A stretch of 64,000 nt of DNA from Streptomyces sp. NBC_00620 (GTDB lineage: Bacteria; Actinomycetota; Actinomycetes; Streptomycetales; Streptomycetaceae). The stretch's first letter is position 1, and each line of letters opens with the position of its first letter. This document shows positions 14,654 through 24,286 of the stretch, piece by piece. Where the stretch lies: positions 868,001-932,000 of the forward strand of contig NZ_JAPENY010000003.1 of the NCBI RefSeq assembly GCF_026341825.1, written 5' to 3'. The position numbers and the translations under genes were made by a program. The notes below the pieces were generated by a model. The model did no database searches. It saw only the letters and a program-made list of their open reading frames with translations, and was not told the origin of the DNA.

Positions 14654-15586
14654 GTGTCCACCGCCGCCAAGCAGCCGCCCCGCGCCCCGCACCTCCGCTG
14701 GAAGAGGGTCATGGCGCTCAAGGGCGCCTCCTTCACCCTCCCCTTCTTCCTCGGGTTCGCGCTCTTCACCGTGACCCCTCTGTTCATGGCCCTCAAGGAG
14801 AGCCTGTACAGAGCGAAGAGCTCAGGTCTCGGCTTCGGTGAGAAGACCGTCGAGTTCGTCGGCTTCGACAACTTCGCCGAAGGCCTCGCCGACGCCAAGT
14901 TCTGGGGCGGCATGGGCCGGGTCGCCGTCTTCGCGGCGATCTGCATCCCGCTGATCCAGGTGGCGAGTGTCGGCCTGGCACTGCTGCTCGACGCGGCCTC
15001 GCAGCGCCTCGCCGACCGCTTCCGGCTCCCGCTCCTCGTCCCGTTCATGGTCCCGGGCATCGTCGCCACCCTGATCTGGATCTACCTCTACAGCCCGGAC
15101 GTCGGTCCGCTCACCCCGTTCTTCGCCCTGTTCGGGATCGACGCCGACTTCTACAGCGGCTCGCTGATCTGGATCTCCATCGGCAACCTCATGGCCTGGA
15201 GCAGCATCGGCTTCAACATGCTGATCGTGTACGCCGCCCTGCGCGCCGTACCGCCCGAGATCTACGACAGCGCGCGCATCGACGGCGCCTCGGAATGGCG
15301 TATCGCCTGGTCCATCAAGGTGCCGCTGGTCCGCCGCTCCCTGGTGCTCACCACGGTGCTCAGCATCATCGGCACCCTGCAGATCTTCAGCGACCCGATG
15401 CTGTTCCGGTCGATGACACCGGAGACCGTCACCCGGGACTTCACCCCGATCATGGCGATCTACGACTGGGCCTTCGCGCAGGGCGAGTTCAACTACGCGG
15501 CAGCCCTGTCGATCATCCTGGCCGTCGTGGTCGGCACAGCCTCCGCCATCTTCTACCGGCTCACGAACAAGGCGCCCACCTCATGA
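14654..15586 (+). CDS. ABC sugar-type permease 1 (MalF-like)
   Basis: A 310-residue inner-membrane protein with about six TM helices. The first is at about residues 20-42 (GASFTLPFFLGFALFTVTPL). The ATPase-docking EAA loop is seen as PPEIYDSARIDGASEWRIAW. The GTG start lies 4 bases after the stop of the solute-binding protein gene, indicating one transcript. It forms the translocation pore with the next gene product. Confidence 0.94.
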   Translation: MSTAAKQPPRAPHLRWKRVMALKGASFTLPFFLGFALFTVTPLFMALKESLYRAKSSGLGFGEKTVEFVGFDNFAEGLADAKFWGGMGRVAVFAAICIPLIQVASVGLALLLDAASQRLADRFRLPLLVPFMVPGIVATLIWIYLYSPDVGPLTPFFALFGIDADFYSGSLIWISIGNLMAWSSIGFNMLIVYAALRAVPPEIYDSARIDGASEWRIAWSIKVPLVRRSLVLTTVLSIIGTLQIFSDPMLFRSMTPETVTRDFTPIMAIYDWAFAQGEFNYAAALSIILAVVVGTASAIFYRLTNKAPTS

Positions 15587-16509
15587 CCGTAACCATGGAC
15601 AGGAAGACCGGTCCTGCCGCCGGCAGCAGGCCCCCGCGAGCGAGCCGACGCACGGAACCGGGCCGGGTCCGCCAGACGACTCGCACCAAGACCCTGGTCA
15701 TCAGCGGCCTGGTGCTCTTCTCTCTGTACTCGCTCCTCCCGGTCTGGTGGCTGATCGTGTCCGCGACCAAGAGCCGCGGCGACCTGTACACCACCAACGG
15801 CCTGTGGTTCACCGACATGAACGTCGGCGAGAACCTCCGGCAGCTCTTCACCTATCAGGACGGGATCTTCCTGAGGTGGATGTGGAACACCCTGTTCTAC
15901 GGCTTCGTCGGCACCGCGGGCATGACGCTGATCTGCGTGGCCTGCGGGTACGGCCTCGCGATGTACGAGTTCCGGGGCAAGGGCTTCCTGATGGGCTGCA
16001 TCATCGGCTCGTTCCTGGTGCCGGGGGCCCTGCTCACCATCCCGTCGTTCCTGCTCTACACCGACCTGAACCTGATCGACACCCCGTCGGCGATCATCGT
16101 GCCGAGCTTCTTCAACGCCTTCTCCGTCTATCTCGCCAAGGTGTACGCGGAAGGCGCCATCCCGCCCGAACTCCTGGAGGCGGCCCGTATCGACGGCGCC
16201 GGTGAGTACCGCATCTTCTTCCGGATCGGTGCCCGGCTGATGTCCACCGGAGCCGCGACGATCTTCCTGCTCGGCTTCGTCGGCTCCTGGAACTCCTTCT
16301 TCGGACCGCTGGTCTTCCTGCGCAGCAGCGAGAAGTGGACGGTCATGCTCGGTCTGTACTCCTGGCTGAAGGTGAAGACCGACAGCTCGTACGACCTCAC
16401 CGGCATGGTCGTCGTCGGCTCGATCGTCTCCCTGATCCCGATGGTGATCCTGCTGATCTCCATGCAGCGCTACTGGCGCTCCGGCGTCACGCTCGGCAGC
16501 TTGAAGTAG
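15583..16509 (+). CDS. ABC sugar-type permease 2 (MalG-like)
   Basis: A 308-residue permease with about six TM helices and a charged N-terminal tail of 40 residues. The EAA loop is PPELLEAARIDGAGEYRIFF. The ATG overlaps the stop of permease 1 in ATGA, showing translational coupling. It is paired with permease 1 for import of the ligand captured by the lipoprotein. Confidence 0.94.
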   Translation: MTVTMDRKTGPAAGSRPPRASRRTEPGRVRQTTRTKTLVISGLVLFSLYSLLPVWWLIVSATKSRGDLYTTNGLWFTDMNVGENLRQLFTYQDGIFLRWMWNTLFYGFVGTAGMTLICVACGYGLAMYEFRGKGFLMGCIIGSFLVPGALLTIPSFLLYTDLNLIDTPSAIIVPSFFNAFSVYLAKVYAEGAIPPELLEAARIDGAGEYRIFFRIGARLMSTGAATIFLLGFVGSWNSFFGPLVFLRSSEKWTVMLGLYSWLKVKTDSSYDLTGMVVVGSIVSLIPMVILLISMQRYWRSGVTLGSLK

Positions 16510-16573
16510 CCCCGGCCCGGCCAACCCCCCATCCGCTCGCATCCATTCACCCTGCTCGAAAGGGCTCCTCGTC

Positions 16574-19500
16574 ATGCCCAAGCCAGGTCTCAGCCGTCGT
16601 CACTTCGTCCAGATCGCAGGTGCCGGAACCGGCGCCGTCACCGCGAGCGGTTGGCTCTGGCAGCAGGCGCCCGCCGCCCACGCCGCCGAGTCGGCGCAGA
16701 CCAGACAGGCCGGACTGCTCGACAGACTCGTCCTCGGCGACGAGGACTCCGAGGCCGGCCACGGTTTCACCAGCGACGGCAGCGAAGTCGTCACGGGCGG
16801 CAACAAGGTCAGGGCCAGGGTCGCCGTACCGCTCGACCCGATCGGCGTGAGACTGGGCGAGCTGCGGTTCACCATGAAGACCGACCCGCAGGCGCAGAAC
16901 TACCTCACCGTGAAGCTCTGGGGCTCGGACCCCGGCTCGTACAACACCCTGGCCTACCTCAACGGCGAGCAGATCGGCTACCGCCGGACCTTCGACTACG
17001 GGCCGGTCGCGCTCGGCCTGGCCAAGCCCGTCCCGGAGCGCTTCTACTACTCCACCGTGATGCTGCCGCTGGAGATGACCACCGGCCGGGACCAGGTGGA
17101 GATCACCTTCCGCGCCTACGAGGGCAGTTACACCGGCAAGGCCACCCAGAAGTCCCGCGGCTACTACAGCGTCTACACCCACACCGCCGCCCAACTGGAC
17201 GTCTCCAGCGAGGACCTACCCAGCTACACCCCGCCGGCCAACACCCCCGACGACATCAGCGACTTGGCCAAGCAGGCGATGATCGACGGCTTCCGGGCCT
17301 CCCAGGTCACCCTCTTCGACAACCACTCCGCCACGATGGACAGTTCGGACTCCGCCAAGCTCTCGATCGTCCGCTACGTCGACGAACTGCGCTTCTACGC
17401 GAATGTCCTGACGACCGACTGGTGCCCGGCCAGGACGGCCGAGGAGAAGAAGAAGGCCCTGCTGCGCCTCTTCAAGTCCATCGACAACCACGTCAAGGAC
17501 TACTACGGCAACACCAGGCTGCTGCTGCGCGGCGGCCACCAGGGCGACTGGGGCGGTTATTACGGGGCGCTGGGTGAGGCCCTGTACATCGTGGAGAACG
17601 TCATCTCCGACGCGGACATCTACGGCGCCGAGGCCTTCACGGCCCTGCTGGACGAGGAGTTCACCACCGGCACCCCGGAGGGCGAAACCTCCCTGAAGGA
17701 CGTCGACTTCGACGGCGGGACCCTGACCCGCCGGGCCGCCTGGGGCCGCTGTCTCAAGGCCAACTTCGACTTCGCCCGCGCGCGGCTCTCGTACATCTAC
17801 AACCAGGTCCTGTTCACCTACGAGGGCGCCTGGGAGGCCCATGAGGGCCTGCGTGTCATCGGCTCGGAGTACTACGAGGGCAGGAAGCGCAGCCACGCGA
17901 TCCTCGGGGAGACGCTCGGCACGGTGCCATGGCTCGGCGAGGAGGTCCTGGTCGGCCCGGACGGCGAGGATCTGGACCTGTTCCACTCGCTCTTCTACCA
18001 CGACACCACGGCGCGCTTCACCGACGACTTCGTCCAGGTCGTGGGCAAGGGCCTGGCCAGGAGCAAGCTCGACGCTAACGGCGAGGTCGTACGGCGGCTG
18101 CCCTATGGCCGGCACTACACCGGCATCACCGCCGCCGGTCTCACCCGCGAGAACACCTACGTAGGCAATTACGGCGAGGAGGCCTCCCGCTTCCTCGGCG
18201 AGTACTACTTCAAGACCTTCGGTCACGCGGGCGACGAGGACCTGGGCGACGACATCCTCAAGCTCACCCTGCGCAACTCGCACGCCCGCGGCCACACCCG
18301 CTACCCGGCGGCCGACGACAACAACGAGCACCGCCTGATGCGCACCGAGGGCTTCATCGACGAGCGCAACGTGTACGTCCCCGGCATCCCCGCCTACTCC
18401 ACCCGCATCAACGCCGGGCAGTCGCTCTACCTCGCCGCCGTCGAGGCGCACATGAAGGCCAACGCCGAGCGGTACACGGGCCCCGGCTGGGACGTCTACT
18501 GGGAGTACGCGGCCGAGGCCGTCGGCTTCGCCCAGCAACAGCTGGTCGACCACCAGTACTTCAACCAGTTCAACCTCACCACCAGCAACAACAAGGCGGA
18601 CCTGCGCCTGGCGGAGACCTGGGCCTACCTGGCCGAGCGCGGCCCGACCGGAAAGGTCCTGCCGCAGACGAACTTCGCCTCCTACACCGACGCGGAGATC
18701 TCCGAACTCGGTGTGGACCAGGCCGACTACGAGCAGTTCGCCTGGGTCGACGTCGACAACATGTTCGTCTCGATGCGCGACGGGGACCTGCGTGCCTTCG
18801 GCTCGCTCTTCGCCCAGAACCGCGGGGTGGCCGGCAGCGGCAAACTCCACGTGATCACCCCGACGTACGAGCACGTGGTGCAGCTGCGCACCAACGGCCA
18901 GTTCCAGTACCGCGACTACTGGGCGCGCACCGACAACATCGACGCCGACTTCATGGAGGACATCAACACCGGCGACAACTGGGCCCCGCAGGCGCTGGCC
19001 GGGGAGATCTGCCCGATCGCGTACCAGCCGGGGGTCGGCACGGTCCGCCGCGAGAACTTCGAGGCGGACACCCCGTACTCCGGCTACACCGACTTCCTCA
19101 CCGCCCGCTACGGCCCCTACCTCTTCGGGATCAACACCACACGCAAGGCGTACGGCAACAAGCAGACCCACCAACTCGCCGTCCCCCGGGGCCATTCCGG
19201 CTCCACCGTCCTCGACCTGGTCTCCGGGAAGCGGCTGCCGGTCAGCGGCGGAAAGGTGACGGTCCCGCCGTTCACCGCCGTGGTTCTCAAGCTGTCCGAG
19301 GGCGCGAGCGAGGTGCTGCTGCCGTCCGTCGTGCGGTACGCGGCGGCGCTGCCCGGCGAGGCGTACATCGGGGTCACCTGGACCACGACCGCGGGCGCCA
19401 CCTCGTACACCGTCAGGCGGGCCACGCGGGAGGACGGTGCGTACGAGACCGTCGCCGAGGGGGTCAGGGGCCTGTACTGGCGCGATGGGAAGGTCAAGCA

Positions 19501-21106
19501 GGGGCGCCGGTACTTCTACACGGTCACCGCCGTGAACGAGGCGGGCAGCGGCTGGGCGTCCTGGCGTGCCGAGGCCGAGCTGTCCGGACCTGTGTCGCGG
19601 GGCCTGACCGGCTCCGGGTGGCGGGACGACCGGCTCGGTTCGCAGCGGAGCGGCAGGACGTCGGTCAGCGGGGCGCGTATCACGATCGCGGGCGGCGAAG
19701 GCGAGGGGCTGGGCAAGGGCGACGACTACATGGTCGCCACCCGCGACATCGAGGACTCCCTCCTCTTCGTCAGCCGCGTACTCGCCGGCACCGGCACGGT
19801 CACCGCCCGCATCGACGACCACCAGGGCCCGCTGACCGGGCTGATGCTGCGCGACAAGCTCGACGCCGACACGCGGTACGTCTACTTCGGCGCCGATTCC
19901 GAAGGAAAGCTGGTCCTCGCCAACCGCGACCGCGACAGCCGCCACGACTGGCAGGACCAGGTGCGCTCCCCGCGCGACGCGGGGATCTCCGGCTTCACCG
20001 CCTCCAACTACCCCTGGCTGCGGCTGATCCGGGACTACGAGACCCACCAGATCCTCGCCTTCGCCTCGCCCGACGGCACTTCATGGACGTACACCGGGTC
20101 TATGCTCACGCCCTTCCCGCACGCCGTGCACGCGGGCGTCGCCGCCTCCGGCGACGCGGTGCTCGCCACGGTCCGGGTGCGGGACACGGCATCCGGCGCG
20201 CTGCTGCCGTACGTGGCCGGGCGCGAGGCGGACCAGGCCGTCATCGCCTGGAACAAGCCCGAGGACGCGACCGGTTTCACCCTCTACCGGACGTCGGACG
20301 CGGACACGGCCGCCACCAACCCCCTGAAGAACCCGGCGGGTTGGGACACGGTCAGCATCGACACGCGCGACCGGCGCTGGACGGAGCAGGAACTGCGCCA
20401 CGGCAGGCGCTGGTTCAAGGTCGCCGCCTCCCTCGCCGACGGCGGGAGCAGGGTCAGCGAGGACGCGACGATCGCCGTCGCCGAGACCCTCGCCCAGCTT
20501 CTCGCCCGTGCGGGGAAGACCGACGCGGCGGACTGGACGAAGAAGAGCTACGCGGCCTTCACCGCCGAACTCGGCCGAATCGGGAAGGCGGCCGCGGAGC
20601 CGGGCGCGGACCAGGAGGCGCTGATCGACGAGGTGTACGCCGCGTACGACCTGCTGATGTCGAAGGACACGCTGCTGGTGAAGTTCGGGATCACGGCGGC
20701 GATGGTGGAGGCGTCCACCGTCCAGTGGCCCGGCACCGGCACCAAGGCCGCCAACGGCTGGCGGGCCTTCGACGGCGACCTCGCCACCTGCCCCGACACG
20801 CTCGCCGCCGAGAGCTGGATCGACATCGACGCGGGCGACGCCGGGCCCGTCACCATCGACAAGATCCGCATCCGCCCGCGCGGTACCCATCTCTCCCGGG
20901 CCAACGGCACGGTTTTCCGCGGCTCCGACGACGGCGCCACCTGGACGGATCTGCACACCATCAGTGGCGTGAGCGCGGATCAGTGGTACGAGGTGAAGCT
21001 CGCCGAGCAGGCCTCGCACCGGAGGATCCGTGTGTACGACAACCACGACGGCCGGGTCAATCTGTCCGAAATCGAGTTCTGGTACTACCTGCCCGACGAG
21101 GCGTGA
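16574..21106 (+). CDS. Large Tat-exported multidomain protein, probable carbohydrate-active enzyme
   Basis: A 1510-residue protein. A twin-arginine signal (LSRRHFVQIAGAGTGAVTAS, then AHA-A) directs folded export. Residues of about 40-180 look like a beta-rich module. About 200-760 is largely helical with many aromatic residues (GHQGDWGGYYGALGEALYIV, DDNNEHRLMRTEGFIDERNV), like an alpha/alpha-toroid of lyases or hydrolases. A beta domain follows, ending PPFTAVVLKL. Then come FnIII-like (about 905-995), a laminin/concanavalin-like module (about 1010-1210), a second FnIII-like, a helical linker, and a C-terminal F5/8-type C (discoidin) domain with SEIEFWYY. I cannot assign it to a known lyase or hydrolase family. 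It follows the ABC importer by 64 bases. Confidence 0.85.
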   Translation: MPKPGLSRRHFVQIAGAGTGAVTASGWLWQQAPAAHAAESAQTRQAGLLDRLVLGDEDSEAGHGFTSDGSEVVTGGNKVRARVAVPLDPIGVRLGELRFTMKTDPQAQNYLTVKLWGSDPGSYNTLAYLNGEQIGYRRTFDYGPVALGLAKPVPERFYYSTVMLPLEMTTGRDQVEITFRAYEGSYTGKATQKSRGYYSVYTHTAAQLDVSSEDLPSYTPPANTPDDISDLAKQAMIDGFRASQVTLFDNHSATMDSSDSAKLSIVRYVDELRFYANVLTTDWCPARTAEEKKKALLRLFKSIDNHVKDYYGNTRLLLRGGHQGDWGGYYGALGEALYIVENVISDADIYGAEAFTALLDEEFTTGTPEGETSLKDVDFDGGTLTRRAAWGRCLKANFDFARARLSYIYNQVLFTYEGAWEAHEGLRVIGSEYYEGRKRSHAILGETLGTVPWLGEEVLVGPDGEDLDLFHSLFYHDTTARFTDDFVQVVGKGLARSKLDANGEVVRRLPYGRHYTGITAAGLTRENTYVGNYGEEASRFLGEYYFKTFGHAGDEDLGDDILKLTLRNSHARGHTRYPAADDNNEHRLMRTEGFIDERNVYVPGIPAYSTRINAGQSLYLAAVEAHMKANAERYTGPGWDVYWEYAAEAVGFAQQQLVDHQYFNQFNLTTSNNKADLRLAETWAYLAERGPTGKVLPQTNFASYTDAEISELGVDQADYEQFAWVDVDNMFVSMRDGDLRAFGSLFAQNRGVAGSGKLHVITPTYEHVVQLRTNGQFQYRDYWARTDNIDADFMEDINTGDNWAPQALAGEICPIAYQPGVGTVRRENFEADTPYSGYTDFLTARYGPYLFGINTTRKAYGNKQTHQLAVPRGHSGSTVLDLVSGKRLPVSGGKVTVPPFTAVVLKLSEGASEVLLPSVVRYAAALPGEAYIGVTWTTTAGATSYTVRRATREDGAYETVAEGVRGLYWRDGKVKQGRRYFYTVTAVNEAGSGWASWRAEAELSGPVSRGLTGSGWRDDRLGSQRSGRTSVSGARITIAGGEGEGLGKGDDYMVATRDIEDSLLFVSRVLAGTGTVTARIDDHQGPLTGLMLRDKLDADTRYVYFGADSEGKLVLANRDRDSRHDWQDQVRSPRDAGISGFTASNYPWLRLIRDYETHQILAFASPDGTSWTYTGSMLTPFPHAVHAGVAASGDAVLATVRVRDTASGALLPYVAGREADQAVIAWNKPEDATGFTLYRTSDADTAATNPLKNPAGWDTVSIDTRDRRWTEQELRHGRRWFKVAASLADGGSRVSEDATIAVAETLAQLLARAGKTDAADWTKKSYAAFTAELGRIGKAAAEPGADQEALIDEVYAAYDLLMSKDTLLVKFGITAAMVEASTVQWPGTGTKAANGWRAFDGDLATCPDTLAAESWIDIDAGDAGPVTIDKIRIRPRGTHLSRANGTVFRGSDDGATWTDLHTISGVSADQWYEVKLAEQASHRRIRVYDNHDGRVNLSEIEFWYYLPDEA

Positions 21107-21202
21107 GCCGGGCCGGGAAGTGGTGCGGGTCACGGTCTACTTGGAGGGTCTGACCTGGAGCGGCGCGCGCCAAGGGGCAGTCATGGAAAGTACGATCAAC
21201 GA

Positions 21203-21739
21203 ATGGCTGACACGACCGAAACCACGCCCGGCTGGCTGAGTCCCGACGACCTCGAGCTGGCGCGCGCACGCATGCCGATCCTTTACGTCGAGGCCGTGCC
21301 GGTGCGCGTCGACGACAACGGCGAAGTGACCAGCATCGGACTGCTGCTCCGTATCGGGTCGGAGGGGACGGTCAGCCGTGCCCTCGTCTCCGGCCGGGTA
21401 CTGCACCACGAGCGGGTCCGGGACGCGCTCATGCGCCACCTGGAGAAGGACCTGGGCCCGGTGGCGCTGCCCCGGATCCCGGCCTCCCCGCAGCCCTTCA
21501 CCGTCGCCGAGTACTTCCCGACGCTGGGGACCACGCCCTTCCACGACCCCCGCCAGCACGCGGTGTCCCTCGCCTACATCGTCCCGGTGGCCGGCGACTG
21601 CCGCCCCCGGCAGGACGCTCTCGACCTGGTCTGGTTCAGCCCGCAGGAGGCCTCGTCGCCCGTGGTCCAGAACGAGATGCAGGGCGGACAGGGTGTCCTC
21701 CTCAAGCAGGCCCTCGCGCACGTGGGCTGCCTGTCCTGA
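21203..21739 (+). CDS. NUDIX-like protein (DUF4916 type)
   Basis: A 178-residue protein with PGWLSPDDLELARARMPILY, VEAVPVRVDDNGEVTSIGLL and VSLAYIVPVAGDCRPRQDAL. This is the pattern of the actinobacterial DUF4916 branch of the NUDIX superfamily. The classic NUDIX box (GX5EX7REUXEEXGU) is not visible, so pyrophosphatase activity is doubtful. The ATG lies in GAATGG with no strong ribosome site. It converges on the SpoIIE-type phosphatase gene with 21 bases between stops. Confidence 0.75.
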   Translation: MADTTETTPGWLSPDDLELARARMPILYVEAVPVRVDDNGEVTSIGLLLRIGSEGTVSRALVSGRVLHHERVRDALMRHLEKDLGPVALPRIPASPQPFTVAEYFPTLGTTPFHDPRQHAVSLAYIVPVAGDCRPRQDALDLVWFSPQEASSPVVQNEMQGGQGVLLKQALAHVGCLS

Positions 21740-21760
21740 ACGACGGCGTGCAGCCTGTGC

Positions 21761-22858
21761 TCAGGGCGCCGCTCTGTGCACCGCGAGCAACGCCTGGTCG
21801 TCCTGCGGGCGGCCGCCGCAGTGCCGGCGTACGTCCGCGGCGAGCACATGCAGCAGCCGCTCGGCGATCCCGCCGTGGTGGCGGCCCGTGAAACCGTGCG
21901 GGAACAGGTGGGGCAGCCGGGTGACCGGGTCGTAGAAGCGCCCGTGCCGGTCGCGGGCCTCGGTGAGACCGTCGGTGAAGCACAGCAGGGTCGCTCCCGC
22001 GGGGAGGCGGAAGGAGTCCACCGGCGACTCCCAGACGCCGAGGGCGGTCATGCCCAGCGGCGGGGCTTCTTCCGCCGGGGGCAGGGCGAGGACCGTGGCG
22101 TCCACGGAGAGCAGCAGCGGCGCGGGGTGACCGCGGTTGATCACGCGCACCGTTTCCCCGTCGGGGTCGAACTCGACGACGAGTGCCGTGGTGAATCCCT
22201 CCTCCTCTTCCAGACCGCCGCGCACCTCCGCTTCACGCAGCAGCGCGGCCTCCAGCATGCCCAGCAGTTCCGGCAGATCGCGGGCATGGTCCGCGGCGTA
22301 CCGGAAGGCCCAGACGTCGGCGCACGCCGCGCGCACCGCGTCCAGGCCCTTGCCCCGTACGTCACCGATGAGGACCCGCGTCCCGAAGGCCGAGTGCCGT
22401 ACGGCGTACAGGTCGCCTCCGATCAGCCCTTCCTCCTCGGCAGGCTCGTACCGGGCCGCGATCCGCAGGTCACCGATGCGGGGCGGCGGAGTGGGCAGTA
22501 CCGCCTGCTGTACGACGGCGGAGATCCGGCGTACGCGACGCAGGCCGTCCTCCCGGCGCGCGAGCATGCGGTTGATGCCGACGGCGAGCACGGTGACCCC
22601 CGCGAGGGTGAGCTGGTTCGCCAGTCCGTGATGCCAGCCGAACGTGTGATCGATGGCCGCGAGGAACGCGTGCACGACCATGGCCGTGACTCCCACCGCC
22701 ACGATGCCCGGCAGGCTCAGCACCGTCGCGGCGGCGACCGGCGCGGCAACGGTGAGCGGAGCCGTGGTCACGTCCGTCGGCGTGGCCAGGTCTCCCACGA
22801 CGGCCAGCACGAGGATGCCCCAGGGGAGGATCGCCCAGGCGCCTCGATGCCGGTCCAC
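21761..22858 (-). CDS. Membrane-anchored PP2C/SpoIIE-type serine/threonine phosphatase
   Basis: A 365-residue protein. The N-terminal 110 residues hold about four hydrophobic segments (WAILPWGILVLAVVGDLA, LPGIVAVGVTAMVVHAFLAA). The rest is an SpoIIE-type phosphatase: EGLIGGDLYAVRHSAFGTRV and LIGDVRGKGLDAVRAA hold the metal-binding Asp residues, and CFTDGLTEARDRHGRFYDP is the third motif. Such proteins dephosphorylate anti-anti-sigma factors or act in sporulation signalling. I chose the GTG (VDRHRGAW) with AAGGTGG upstream; the longer open frame has a low-complexity leader. Confidence 0.9.
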   Translation of the reverse strand: MDRHRGAWAILPWGILVLAVVGDLATPTDVTTAPLTVAAPVAAATVLSLPGIVAVGVTAMVVHAFLAAIDHTFGWHHGLANQLTLAGVTVLAVGINRMLARREDGLRRVRRISAVVQQAVLPTPPPRIGDLRIAARYEPAEEEGLIGGDLYAVRHSAFGTRVLIGDVRGKGLDAVRAACADVWAFRYAADHARDLPELLGMLEAALLREAEVRGGLEEEEGFTTALVVEFDPDGETVRVINRGHPAPLLLSVDATVLALPPAEEAPPLGMTALGVWESPVDSFRLPAGATLLCFTDGLTEARDRHGRFYDPVTRLPHLFPHGFTGRHHGGIAERLLHVLAADVRRHCGGRPQDDQALLAVHRAAP

Positions 22859-23072
22859 ATGCCCACCTTGTCCGGGCGATGGGAGTTCCGCATCCCGGAC
22901 CGGCGGCGGGGCGATCGGCCCTCCGCCCTTGACCGCGCATCCGCAGGCGTGTGGAAATCCCCGGGATTCGGACCGGCGGGACCAATTCCCGAAAAAACCC
23001 TTGGCCGATACGGGGAGCTGTCCCATATCCATTCCGCATGACGTCATCGGCGGCGGAAATGTCCCGCCACGT

Positions 23073-23996
23073 TTATTTCCGCCGGACCTCGTCCCCGTCG
23101 AAGTCGCGGATCAGTTCGTGAAAGAGGTCGTGCACCGCGAGGGCGGGTTCCGACAGGGGCTGGTGGTCGGATGTGCACAGGGAGAGCTTGACCTCGATGG
23201 CGGGGTCGGTGATCCGGCGTACGACCAACTTCCGTACGTCGAGGATGGCTTGGGCCGCCGACCAGGGCAGCACCGTCGCGCCGAGGCCGGCGCCGATGGC
23301 ACTGGTGAGGGTGAGGACGGACTCGATCTCGCCGACGACCCTCGGTTCGAGTGAGGCGTGCCGGAAGGCTGCGTCGACGACCTGGCGGATGGTGTGGATG
23401 CGGCTGGGCAGGAGCAGGCCCACGTCGGCGAGTTCCGCGATGGTGACGTCATCGCCCGGGAGAGCGGACGCGGCGGTGCCGGGCGCGCCTATCAGGTAGA
23501 GGTCCTCGGTGCGCATGGGCTCGAACTGGACGCCACGCAGGGGCCCGGCGCCGTAGATGAACGCCATGTCCATGCGGCCGGTCATGATGGCCTCGCTGAT
23601 CACGCCGCCGAAGTTCTCGTTGATGTGCAGCACGATGTCGGGGTAGCGCTCGCGCACGGCACGCAGCAGGGGCAGGGCAAGCGCGGCGCCTGTGCTGTAC
23701 GGGGCGAGGCCGACGGAGACGCTTCCGGCGGGGGCGCGGCCGGACACGTCGACCGCGGCCTGGGCGAGTTCGAGCTGGCGAAGGATCAGCTGGGCGTGCC
23801 GGTAGAGGGCGCGGCCCGCCTCGGTCGGTGCGACACCGCGCTTGCTGCGGATCAGCAGCTGCTGTTTGAACTGGGTCTCCAGCGTGGAGACCTGCTGGCT
23901 CAGCGCGGGCTGCGCGATGTGCAGGATGTCGGCGGCGCGCGTGATGCTCCCGGCGTCGACGATCTTCACGAACGAGTACAGACGCCTTGTGTCCAT
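23073..23996 (-). CDS. LysR-family regulator of the adjacent pxp operon (inferred)
   Basis: A 307-residue LysR-type regulator. The N-terminal HTH spans about residues 1-60: MDTRRLYSFVKIVDAGSITR, AADILHIAQPALSQQVSTLE. The effector domain begins near 90 with GSVSVGLAPYSTGAALALPL. I chose the ATG six bases after GGAGG; upstream in-frame residues are low-quality. It is divergent from the pxpA operon, and the 290-base spacer holds a GTAACGC-N11-GCGTTAC dyad. This matches the classic LysR arrangement, so it likely activates the operon with a pathway intermediate as inducer. Confidence 0.93.
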   Translation of the reverse strand: MDTRRLYSFVKIVDAGSITRAADILHIAQPALSQQVSTLETQFKQQLLIRSKRGVAPTEAGRALYRHAQLILRQLELAQAAVDVSGRAPAGSVSVGLAPYSTGAALALPLLRAVRERYPDIVLHINENFGGVISEAIMTGRMDMAFIYGAGPLRGVQFEPMRTEDLYLIGAPGTAASALPGDDVTIAELADVGLLLPSRIHTIRQVVDAAFRHASLEPRVVGEIESVLTLTSAIGAGLGATVLPWSAAQAILDVRKLVVRRITDPAIEVKLSLCTSDHQPLSEPALAVHDLFHELIRDFDGDEVRRK

Positions 23997-24063
23997 CGGC
24001 GGCCTCCAGCCCAGCAGCCTGAGAAGGGGCTCATCGTACGGGCCGGGCGCCCGGCCCGGTGTC

Positions 24064-24200
24064 ATACCGGGGGCCTATCACGTCACACCCAACGCGTATT
24101 TGATGCGCCAACACCCCGGTATTACGGTCACCGAAACGCTTAATTCCCGGACGGCGTCCAACGTCCGAAGAAAATGTAACGCCCGAGTTAATCGCGTTAC
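24064..24200. promoter_or_regulatory. LysR-type operator region upstream of pxpA
   Basis: GTAACGC (24176-24182) and GCGTTAC (24194-24200) are exact inverted repeats with 11 bases between them, close to the T-N11-A consensus of LysR sites. Further upstream ATACCGGGG (24064-24072) and CCCCGGTAT (24114-24122) form a second, widely spaced inverted repeat. The pair fits recall and activation sites of a LysR tetramer. Confidence 0.65.
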
Positions 24201-24286
24201 GAATTCTTTTCCGGGAGCCCGCGCGAAGAGGCGCGACGACGCGTGAAAACACGTAATTGGGCACATTCCTGTTTCCGGAGGACGAC

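Noticed and set aside
17216..20047. A 943-codon minus-strand open frame inside the 1510-residue protein gene
   Set aside because: Composition is dominated by Val, Gly, Asp and Arg as expected from antisense of GC-rich codons, and it has no ribosome site or domain.
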